From Spirochaetaceae bacterium (GTDB lineage: Bacteria; Spirochaetota; Spirochaetia; SZUA-6; Bin103), in contig JAPPKD010000004.1 of NCBI GenBank assembly GCA_028820215.1, positions 1-14,738 on the forward strand: a stretch of DNA of 14,738 nucleotides, written 5' to 3'. Positions 1 through 6,561 of this stretch are shown here, piece by piece (position 1 is the stretch's first letter; every line of letters starts with the position of its first letter). The notes under the pieces were generated by a model. It made no database searches. It had not been told where the DNA came from and worked only from the letters and a program-made list of their open reading frames with translations. The position numbers and the translations under genes were made by a program.

Positions 1-4
1 CACA

Positions 5-23
5 CGCGATGTTGAACATCGCG
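5..23. repeat. 19-bp perfect palindrome at contig tip
   Basis: Nine bases (CGCGATGTT), a one-base centre, then the exact reverse complement (AACATCGCG). It lies next to a 29-base G run. It could be an operator or hairpin, but its place at the very edge, against artefactual homopolymers, makes an inverted read or assembly artefact at least as likely. Confidence 0.4.
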
Positions 24-25
24 AC

Positions 26-80
<55 letters not shown>

Positions 81-109
81 GGTTCCTGACCGCAGATCGC
101 GTCGGGAGG

Positions 110-138
110 TTGTCTGTGAGGGCTTGACCGCCTACACT
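110..138 (+). promoter_or_regulatory. Possible sigma70-type promoter driving the MoxR/DUF58 operon
   Basis: A -35-like TTGTCT (110-115) and a -10-like TACACT (133-138) are separated by 17 bases. Each matches four of six consensus positions. The -10 ends eight bases before the ATG at 147, so transcription would start at or within a few bases of that ATG. No Shine-Dalgarno precedes it at normal spacing: the only GGAGGT (105-110) is 36 bases upstream. This is the layout of a leaderless mRNA. Weak consensus matches keep confidence low. Confidence 0.35.
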
Positions 139-146
139 CGGCCGTT

Positions 147-1109
147 ATGGACGTGCGCAGTTGGTCGCAGACGATCGTCGACGAAGTCGGCAAGGTGATC
201 CTCGGCAAGGAGCAGGTGATCCGCCGGTTGCTGATCGCCCTGCTGTGCCGCGGCCACGCGTTGCTGGAGGACGTGCCCGGCGTGGGCAAGACCATCCTGG
301 CGCGGGCGCTGTCGCTGGCGCTGGGAGGCGAGTTCCGGCGCATCCAGTGCACCCCCGACCTGTTGCCGGCCGACGTGCTGGGCGTCTCGGTCTACAACCC
401 CAAATCCGGGGACTTCGACTTCAAGGAAGGCCCGGTCATGACCAACATCCTGCTGGTGGACGAGGTCAACCGCGCCACGCCGCGCACGCAGTCCGCGCTG
501 CTGGAGGCGATGGCGGAGGGGCAGATCAGCGTCGAGGGCAAGACCACTTCGCTGCCGCAGCCGTTCTTCATGATCGCCACGGAGAACCCGGTCGAGTTCG
601 AGGGTACGTTCAACCTGCCGGAGGCTCAGAAGGACCGCTTCTTCCTCACGCTGCGCATGGGTTATCCACCGCCGGAGGCGGAGGAGGAGATCATGCTGGC
701 GCAGCGCCGGCTCTCGCATCCGGTCACCGATCTGAAGCCCGCCACCGACCTGGAGCAGGTGCTGTCGCTGCAGCAGCAGATCCTGGAGGTCGAGGTCGCG
801 GACGAGGTGCAGGAGTACATCCTGACTCTGGTTGAGGCGACCCGCGGCGACAACCGGCTGAATCTGGGCGCCTCGCCACGCGCGTCGATGGCGCTGTACA
901 AGGGCGCGCAGGCGGTGGCGGCGATGAACGGCCGCGCGAGCGCCACGATCGACGACGTGGTCGACCTGGCCCCCGGCGTACTGCTGAAGCGGATCAGCGT
1001 CAAGTCCGAACACCAGCTCAAGGGGCTGGACGAGGATCTGATCATCGACGGCCTCCTGGACTCCACGCCACGGGAACCGGCCGCCGCCACAGCATCGACC
1101 GACGGCTGA
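147..1109 (+). CDS. MoxR-family AAA+ ATPase (first copy)
   Basis: A 320-residue cytoplasmic AAA+ ATPase of the MoxR group, thought to act as a chaperone that remodels or activates partner proteins encoded nearby. The Walker A motif VPGVGKT is at residues 43-49 and Walker B ILLVDE at 101-106. Sensor 1 lies in ATENP (144-148, with the Asn kept), and the arginine-finger segment PEAQKDRF is at 158-165. Length and motif order are normal for MoxR. ATG 147 is the only sensible start, because an in-frame TGA lies at 117 and no other start codon comes between. It has no Shine-Dalgarno, so a leaderless start is likely. Four bases separate it from the DUF58 gene, the classic MoxR partner. A close paralogue follows at 3981. 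The family call is secure; the client is unknown. Confidence 0.95.
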   Translation: MDVRSWSQTIVDEVGKVILGKEQVIRRLLIALLCRGHALLEDVPGVGKTILARALSLALGGEFRRIQCTPDLLPADVLGVSVYNPKSGDFDFKEGPVMTNILLVDEVNRATPRTQSALLEAMAEGQISVEGKTTSLPQPFFMIATENPVEFEGTFNLPEAQKDRFFLTLRMGYPPPEAEEEIMLAQRRLSHPVTDLKPATDLEQVLSLQQQILEVEVADEVQEYILTLVEATRGDNRLNLGASPRASMALYKGAQAVAAMNGRASATIDDVVDLAPGVLLKRISVKSEHQLKGLDEDLIIDGLLDSTPREPAAATASTDG

Positions 1110-1113
1110 CCCG

Positions 1114-2307
1114 GTGGCGATCAACGCCGGAGGGCGACTCCGCATCTTCGTCGACCTCCTGTTCCCGCTGGTGCTGCTGGGAACGTTCCTGTTCGCGCCG
1201 TTCCGCCCGTTCCGCTTCGCGGTCCTGGCGCTGTTGGTGGTTCGCGGCCTTTCGCTCCTGTACTCGTACTTCGCGCCGCGCCTGGTGCAGGTGACCCGTA
1301 GCGAGACACTCATCCACGCGCAACGCTTCCAGCGCTTCCGCGTGACCCTGGATCTGCACAACCGGGGGCCGATCCCCATCCACTACCTGACGGTGGCCGA
1401 CACCTATGGCAACTTCGTGGTGCGCGGCGGCTCGTTCATGGTTGCCCTGCCGCCGGGCGGGCGCACTCAGGTGACCTACGAGGCGGAGAGCCACTACCGC
1501 GGCGAGTTCTCACTGGGCCCGGTCCGGTTGCGCGGCGCCGACCCGATGGGCTTCTTCAGTTGGGACCACCAGTCGCCGACGCCGGGCACCGTGCTGGTCT
1601 ACCCGGCGGTGTTCCCGGTGGAGATGCACGAGAAGGACGGTCTGCCCTCCGGCAGCATCACGGTGTCCAGCCGCCTCTACGAGGACACGACCCGCTTCCG
1701 CTCCGTGCGCGAGTACGTGGCGGGTGACGAGTTGAAGCGGATCAACTGGAAGGTGTCGGCGCGCATGGGGAAGCTGTTCTCCACCGAGTACACGCCGTCC
1801 ATCTACTACCCGGTCATGATCGTGCTGAACCTGACGGATTCCGACTACCCGATGGGGCAGCGCGAGCACCTCATGGAGCGCGCGATCGAGGTGGCCGGCA
1901 GCCTGCTGTTCTTCTTCGTCAGCCTCAAGCAGGAGGTCGGCATCATCACCACCGGCTCGATCCGCGGCAGCGACCAGCCGCCGTCGGAGCCGGCGCGCGC
2001 CGGGGTCGGGCACGCCATCGGCATCCTGGAGATGCTGGCCCGCGTCACCGCCGGCAAGGAACCGATCGACTTCACCGGCCACGTGCTGGCGTGCGGGGTG
2101 CCGATTCCCACCGGCGCCAAGGTGATGGTGGTGACCCCGCCGACCACGCAGGCCCAGAACGATTCGCTGGTAGGGCTGCGCCGCCGCGGACACGACGTGC
2201 AGGTGTTCGTCGTCTCCACGCACCAGACCCGTGAAGAAGACGTCGTGGTGCCCGGCATCCGCTCGCACGCGGTGCGCGGCTACGGCTCGGAGCTGATCCA
2301 GCGATGA
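1114..2307 (+). CDS. DUF58 domain membrane protein
   Basis: A 397-residue protein of the DUF58 family, which is habitually encoded beside MoxR and thought to be its client in envelope-related processes. Two hydrophobic helices lie near residues 9-28 and 33-53. A beta-rich region follows, and then the diagnostic DUF58 block at about 199-221 (REYVAGDELKRINWK, then SARMGKL). The C-terminal half after MIVLNL (235-240) would be the von Willebrand A-like fold. The metal-site pattern DxSxS is not present there (TDSDY instead), which is common in DUF58. GTG 1114 is chosen because it begins four bases after the moxR stop and gives a normal N-terminus. The 3' end overlaps the next gene by an ATGA. The biochemical role of the family is poorly defined. 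Confidence 0.9.
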   Translation: MAINAGGRLRIFVDLLFPLVLLGTFLFAPFRPFRFAVLALLVVRGLSLLYSYFAPRLVQVTRSETLIHAQRFQRFRVTLDLHNRGPIPIHYLTVADTYGNFVVRGGSFMVALPPGGRTQVTYEAESHYRGEFSLGPVRLRGADPMGFFSWDHQSPTPGTVLVYPAVFPVEMHEKDGLPSGSITVSSRLYEDTTRFRSVREYVAGDELKRINWKVSARMGKLFSTEYTPSIYYPVMIVLNLTDSDYPMGQREHLMERAIEVAGSLLFFFVSLKQEVGIITTGSIRGSDQPPSEPARAGVGHAIGILEMLARVTAGKEPIDFTGHVLACGVPIPTGAKVMVVTPPTTQAQNDSLVGLRRRGHDVQVFVVSTHQTREEDVVVPGIRSHAVRGYGSELIQR

Positions 2308-3911
2308 ATCCGGACCGATTGCGCTTCTACCGGAACACGCTGCATCCGTTCCTGTCGATCGCCATCCCGTTCCTGCTGCTGCTGTCGGTGGAGACCTTCG
2401 TGCGGGCCATGGTCCTGCACGCCGTGCTGCCGCTGCCCGGCTATCTGTGGGCGGTGCTGGCGCTGGTGGGCGTGATCCAGGCGGTGGCCGCCAACCGCGC
2501 GGCCGAGGAGGGGACCTCCAGCATCGCGCCGCGCCTCCGCGAGCTGCTGCTGATCCTGATCGGAACGCTGGTGCTGTTCATGATCGCGCAGGGCCACCTG
2601 CTGCGCCTCGACATCAATCCGGTCAAGGCCGACGTGCTGTATCCGCTTGCGTTGACCTTCGTCTACTGGATCATCGCCTTCGGCCTGCACCGCAACATGC
2701 GCGAGCGCGAGGCGTTCCTGGCGCTGGTGGTGGGGCAGGACGGCGACCAGCTCAAGACCGCGTTCCGGGACTACTCCGAGGAGGCGACCACCTCCTCCGC
2801 TCGCATGCGCGCGCTGCGGCGTGCCATCCTGTGGTTCCAGTCGCTGTCTCTGATCGCGTTTCTGATCCTCCTGATCGCGGTCGACCCGATCGACCCGTGG
2901 TGGACGCTGCTGGCGCTCGGCCACGTGGGCTTCGGTCTGGTCTTCCTGGCGATCGTCAACGGCTTCATGGAAGAGCAGCAGCATCTGGGGCAGGGACTGC
3001 CGGTGGCACCGGCGCTGCAGCGCCGCCGCGTGCGCGCCACGGTGCTGACGCTCCTGTTGACCGCGGTGGTGGTAATGCCGCTCACCGGCCGGGAGGCGCT
3101 GCTGCCGGCGGAGGCGATCGGCGCCTTCATGGAGTGGCTGGAGGAGCGCCTGCGGTTGCCGGAGCGCGAGGTCAAGGTCAGGGTCCGCGAGGGCGGGGAT
3201 ACGGAGGCCTTTCAGGAGGACTTCCGGGAACCAGATCTGGGCGACCTGAGCGGCGAGCGCGAAGAGAACGACTTCCTGGAACGGCTGGTCAGGATCGTGC
3301 TGATCTCCATCGGCGCGCTGATCCTGATCGGGTTGCTCTATTTCCTGGTGCGCCCGCTACTGTCGCGCGACTACCGGGAACGGCTGCGCCAGGCGCGGCC
3401 GCTCGCCCGGTTGGCGGCCGCGGTCGGACGCTTCTTCACGGCGTTCGCCGAGTCGGTGCGGCGCATGATCGAGGCGTTCGCCCGCTCGAGGCAGTCGCTC
3501 GCCCGGTTCGGCGAGTCGCTGGTGGAGCGCGCCCGCGAGCGCAGCGCCGCGCGGGCCGCGGCGCGCGCACGGGATGCGGAGCTCGACAAGCAGCGCCAGC
3601 GAGCGATCGGGCAGGCGTCCAAGGCATTCGTGCGGCTGATCCGCTGGGCCGAGCGCGGCGGCGTTCCGTTCCGGAAGTGGATGGGGCCGATGGAGTACCT
3701 GATGCTGGTGGCCGAACGCTCGACCTCCAACGCAAGGGCGCTGATGGAGATCGGCACCATCTTCGAGCAGATCGCCTACGCGGCGACCGATCCGCCGCAG
3801 GAACGGTCGCAGACCTACTACAACCTCATCAAAGAGGTGACTCGCCAACGCATGCAGGAGCCGGCACCAAGCCGCGCACCGGACGCCCCGCTGGCTCCGG
3901 TGGCGCGGTGA
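2304..3911 (+). CDS. Polytopic membrane protein with C-terminal DUF4129-like domain; TgpA-like layout without transglutaminase core
   Basis: A 535-residue membrane protein. Hydrophobic segments lie near 12-34, 43-62, 80-96, 111-128, 174-192, 198-218, 243-261 and 329-349. Between the seventh and eighth is only an acidic loop of about 67 residues. After the last helix come an Arg/Ala-rich helical stretch (about 360-430) and a DUF4129-like domain (about 438-515: RLIRWAERGG, then the EYL and YYNLIKEV elements). In MoxR/DUF58 operons this slot often holds a TgpA-type protein with a large extracytoplasmic transglutaminase domain before the last helix and DUF4129 after it. No Cys-His-Asp transglutaminase core fits in this loop. 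The gene overlaps DUF58 by four bases, so translation is coupled. The DUF4129 assignment rests on pattern recognition and is moderately confident; function is unknown. Confidence 0.75.
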   Translation: MNPDRLRFYRNTLHPFLSIAIPFLLLLSVETFVRAMVLHAVLPLPGYLWAVLALVGVIQAVAANRAAEEGTSSIAPRLRELLLILIGTLVLFMIAQGHLLRLDINPVKADVLYPLALTFVYWIIAFGLHRNMREREAFLALVVGQDGDQLKTAFRDYSEEATTSSARMRALRRAILWFQSLSLIAFLILLIAVDPIDPWWTLLALGHVGFGLVFLAIVNGFMEEQQHLGQGLPVAPALQRRRVRATVLTLLLTAVVVMPLTGREALLPAEAIGAFMEWLEERLRLPEREVKVRVREGGDTEAFQEDFREPDLGDLSGEREENDFLERLVRIVLISIGALILIGLLYFLVRPLLSRDYRERLRQARPLARLAAAVGRFFTAFAESVRRMIEAFARSRQSLARFGESLVERARERSAARAAARARDAELDKQRQRAIGQASKAFVRLIRWAERGGVPFRKWMGPMEYLMLVAERSTSNARALMEIGTIFEQIAYAATDPPQERSQTYYNLIKEVTRQRMQEPAPSRAPDAPLAPVAR

Positions 3912-3976
3912 CTCAGGCGACGCCCGAAGGATTCGGCGGCGTGAACGGCGTGCTCTTGGCGGACAGAGAGGAGTGA
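3908..3976 (+). CDS. Possible 22-codon coupling ORF between the membrane protein and the second moxR
   Basis: A GTG at 3908 overlaps the upstream stop as GTGA and opens a 22-codon frame (starting VTQATPEGFGG) that ends at TGA 3974-3976, four bases before the next ATG. It contains the Shine-Dalgarno of the second moxR, so ribosomes translating it would run through that site. It could be a translational coupler, or chance. No homology is recognised and the peptide has no membrane or signal features. Confidence 0.15.
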   Translation: MTQATPEGFGGVNGVLLADREE

Positions 3977-3980
3977 TTCG

Positions 3981-4934
3981 ATGGCAGACGTGAAGGCATG
4001 GGCCGAACAGTTGCGCGGCTCGGTGGAGCAGGCGTTCTTCGGCAAGGCCGACTCGGTCGAACGGGTGCTGGTGGCCTTGCTGTGCCGCGGCCACGTGCTG
4101 ATCGAGGACGTGCCCGGCACCGGCAAGACCGTGCTCGGCCGCGCGGTGGCCAAGAGCATTGGCGGCGAGTTCCGCCAGCTCCAATGCACCCCGGACCTGC
4201 TGCCCGCAGACGTGCTGGGCGTGTCGGTCTTCAACCCACAGACCGGCGAGTTCGACTTCCGCGAGGGTCCGATCATGACCAACATGCTGCTGGTCGACGA
4301 GATCAACCGCGCGACGCCGCGCACGCAGTCGGCGCTGCTGGAGGCGATGGCCGAAGGCCAGGTCTCGGTCGAAGGGCGCAGCCAGCCGCTGCCCAATCCC
4401 TTCGTACTGATCGCCACCGAGAGTCCGGTGGAGTCGGAGGACACCTTTCCGCTGCCGGAGGTGCAGAAAGACCGGTTCTTCCTGTCGATCAAGATCGGCT
4501 ACCCGTCGCGAGAGGCGGAGAAGTCCGTGATCTCCATGCAGCGCGTCATCGAGCCGCCGCTGGAGCGCATCGTTCCCGTGACCGGGATCGACACGCTGCT
4601 GGAGATGCAGGAGGCGGTGATGCAGGTGCACGTCGAGCCGTCCATCCGGCGCTACATCCTGGCGATCATCAACAGCACGCGCGAAGACAACCGCCTGATG
4701 ATCGGCGTGTCGCCGCGAGGGTCGCTGGCCATGTTCAAGGGCAGCCAGGCGCTGGCCGCCGTGCGCGGCCGTGACTTCGTCACGCCGGAGGACGTCCGCG
4801 ACCTCGCGCCCTCCGTGCTGCGCAAGCGGCTGTTGCTCAAGTCCGAGCACACCGCCAAGGGCATGACCGAGGACGCGGCGGTCGACGACCTGCTCGAGTC
4901 CGTGGACGTGCCGCCGCTCGCCGAGGCCGTGTAG
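3981..4934 (+). CDS. MoxR-family AAA+ ATPase (second copy, altered sensor 1)
   Basis: A 317-residue MoxR ATPase, clearly paralogous to the one at 147. Long stretches are identical, for example CTPDLLPADVLGVSV and NRATPRTQSALLEAMAEGQ. Walker A VPGTGKT is at residues 44-50, Walker B LLVDE at 103-107 and the arginine-finger segment VQKDRF at 161-166. The sensor 1 Asn of the first copy (ATENP) is Ser here (ATESP, residue 148), which may change nucleotide sensing or hydrolysis. A good Shine-Dalgarno (AGAGGAG, 3968-3974) sits six bases before ATG 3981. The gene follows the membrane protein after 69 bases and is probably in the same operon. Two MoxR copies flanking DUF58 and DUF4129-like genes could give two separate rings or a mixed hexamer; that is inference. 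Confidence 0.93.
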   Translation: MADVKAWAEQLRGSVEQAFFGKADSVERVLVALLCRGHVLIEDVPGTGKTVLGRAVAKSIGGEFRQLQCTPDLLPADVLGVSVFNPQTGEFDFREGPIMTNMLLVDEINRATPRTQSALLEAMAEGQVSVEGRSQPLPNPFVLIATESPVESEDTFPLPEVQKDRFFLSIKIGYPSREAEKSVISMQRVIEPPLERIVPVTGIDTLLEMQEAVMQVHVEPSIRRYILAIINSTREDNRLMIGVSPRGSLAMFKGSQALAAVRGRDFVTPEDVRDLAPSVLRKRLLLKSEHTAKGMTEDAAVDDLLESVDVPPLAEAV

Positions 4935-4965
4935 CTCGCCGCAGAGCGGTGGAGGAGAGGCACTC

Positions 4966-6147
4966 GTGCCGACCGACACCGGCCTGACGGGGATCGGCGC
5001 GGCCAAGATGGGCGTGGGCCGGATCGGCGCCGCACCGGTTGCCGCGCCGGGCTGGACCGCGCGGCAGGGGTCCGCCCTGCGGATCGTCGACTGCGACGTC
5101 CATCACAGTTTCGAGACGCCCGAGCAGCTTCTGCCCTACCTGTCCAGGGTCCACCAGGAGCACCTGATCGACCAGGGGATGCACATCGGCGGAGACCCCT
5201 ACCCGAACGTGCCGTTTCGCACCACCCGGCCCGACCTCAAGGACCCCGGGCTGAAGCGCCGCGACTTCAACTTCACCCTGGAGTTCACGCAGCGGGAGTT
5301 GCTGGACCGCTGGAACATCGACGTCGCGCTTCTGACCGGATCGCCCTCGGATATCTACGGAGCCTGCGGCGTGCCCGACCCCGACTGGGGCGCGGCGCTG
5401 TGCCGGGCGTTCAACGACTACACCATCGAGCACTGGCTGGAGCGCGACGAGCGCGTCGTGAACGCGATCCTGGTGGCGGCCACCGATCCCGCGCAGGCCG
5501 TCGCCGAGATCAGGCGCCTGGGCGGGCGCAGGGACACGGCGGCCGTGCACGTCCCGCTGAACACGGCCCGGCCCTTCGGGAACCGCTGCCACGATCCCAT
5601 CTGGGAAGCGTGCGTCGAGCACGATCTGCCGGTCATTGCCCACATCGGCGGCGGCGGCCCGAGCGGCAACACGCCCACGCCGGTCGGCTACCCGACCTAC
5701 TACATGGAGACCCGTCTGGCCCGCCAGTCGGTGGCGATGGCGCAGGCTGCCTCGCTGATCGTGGAGGGGGTGTTCGAGAAGTTCCCGACCCTGAAGTTCG
5801 GGATCATCGAGACGCAGCAGATGTGGGCGGTCTGGCTCATGTGGCAGCTCGACTTCGACTGGAAGGCGATCGGCGACCAGACGCCGTGGCTGAAGCGGCT
5901 GCCGAGCGAGTACTTCCGCGAGCACATCCGCGTGGGCACGCAGCCCATGCACGAGCCGGACGTCCCGGAGCACCTGCGGCAGTCCCTGGAGATGCTGCAC
6001 GCCGGGGAGACGCTCATCTTCTGCAGCGACTTCCCGCACTTCGACCAGAACGACCCGGTCACGGCCCTGCCGGGCATATCCGACCACCTGCGCCGCTGCA
6101 TCTTCTCGGCGAACGCCCTGGAGATGCTGCGCCTGCCCGGCCCGTGA
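4966..6147 (+). CDS. Amidohydrolase-2 family metal-dependent hydrolase or decarboxylase
   Basis: A 393-residue TIM-barrel enzyme of the amidohydrolase-2/ACMSD-like group, which hydrolyses or decarboxylates small, often aromatic or heterocyclic, acids in the cytoplasm. Visible metal or active-site elements are VDCDVHH (41-47, with D44 and H46), H226 in AHIGGG, E282 in IIETQQMW and D355 in the C-terminal SDFPHFD motif (354-360). The first motif is DxH rather than the HxH of many hydrolases, as in several 2-amidohydrolase subgroups. A strong Shine-Dalgarno (GGAGGAGAGG, 4951-4960) sets GTG 4966 as start, giving an N-terminal lead of about 38 residues before the barrel. Its stop overlaps the Rieske gene start as GTGA, so the two are probably co-translated. 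Substrate is unknown. Confidence 0.87.
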   Translation: MPTDTGLTGIGAAKMGVGRIGAAPVAAPGWTARQGSALRIVDCDVHHSFETPEQLLPYLSRVHQEHLIDQGMHIGGDPYPNVPFRTTRPDLKDPGLKRRDFNFTLEFTQRELLDRWNIDVALLTGSPSDIYGACGVPDPDWGAALCRAFNDYTIEHWLERDERVVNAILVAATDPAQAVAEIRRLGGRRDTAAVHVPLNTARPFGNRCHDPIWEACVEHDLPVIAHIGGGGPSGNTPTPVGYPTYYMETRLARQSVAMAQAASLIVEGVFEKFPTLKFGIIETQQMWAVWLMWQLDFDWKAIGDQTPWLKRLPSEYFREHIRVGTQPMHEPDVPEHLRQSLEMLHAGETLIFCSDFPHFDQNDPVTALPGISDHLRRCIFSANALEMLRLPGP

Positions 6148-6551
6148 GCGGCAGCGGCGCGCCGGCCAGGCGCCGCGTGGTCGTCGGCACGGTGGCGGAG
6201 ATTCCCGCGGGCGAGCGCAAGATCGTCGTGCCGTTCCGCGGGCGCGCCGGCATCGGCGTGTTCAACGTGGGCGGCCGCTTCCACGCGCTGCGCAACATCT
6301 GTCCGCACAAGCTCGGACCGCTCTGCACCGGGCGCGTGAGCGGCCGGCCCGTCGCCGACCGGCCGCCGTCGAGCGCCGGCGCCACGCTCACGATCGAGCG
6401 CGACGGCGAGATCCTGCGCTGCCCGTGGCACAACTGGGCATTCGACATCACCGACGGCCGCTGCCTGACGGATGCCGCGGTGCGAGTGAAGACCTATCCC
6501 GTAGTCGTCGACGGCGACGACGTGGTGGTCGAGTACGCCGAAGACTCCTGA
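6144..6551 (+). CDS. Rieske [2Fe-2S] ferredoxin-like protein
   Basis: A 135-residue single-domain Rieske protein, probably a soluble electron carrier. The cluster ligands are visible as C53-P-H55 and C93-P-W-H96. They are separated by a longer linker than in minimal Rieske ferredoxins (37 residues between H55 and C93), which is common in a subgroup encoded next to amidohydrolases. GTG 6144 is chosen because it overlaps the upstream TGA as GTGA and starts just before the first beta strand. No recognised oxygenase or reductase partner lies in the window, so either the partner is elsewhere or it serves the amidohydrolase pathway in an unknown way. It ends 10 bases before the heparinase-like gene. 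The fold call is secure; the role is open. Confidence 0.88.
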   Translation: MSGSGAPARRRVVVGTVAEIPAGERKIVVPFRGRAGIGVFNVGGRFHALRNICPHKLGPLCTGRVSGRPVADRPPSSAGATLTIERDGEILRCPWHNWAFDITDGRCLTDAAVRVKTYPVVVDGDDVVVEYAEDS

Positions 6552-6561
6552 GGGGGCAACC

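Noticed and set aside
132..1379. Long open frame on the minus strand (415 codons) opposite moxR and DUF58
   Set aside because: It is rich in Arg, His and Gln with no domain, and lies antisense to two well-supported genes. It is a typical high-GC shadow frame.
3357..5006. 549-codon minus-strand open frame opposite the second moxR
   Set aside because: Low-complexity shadow of the + strand genes, with no recognisable motif.
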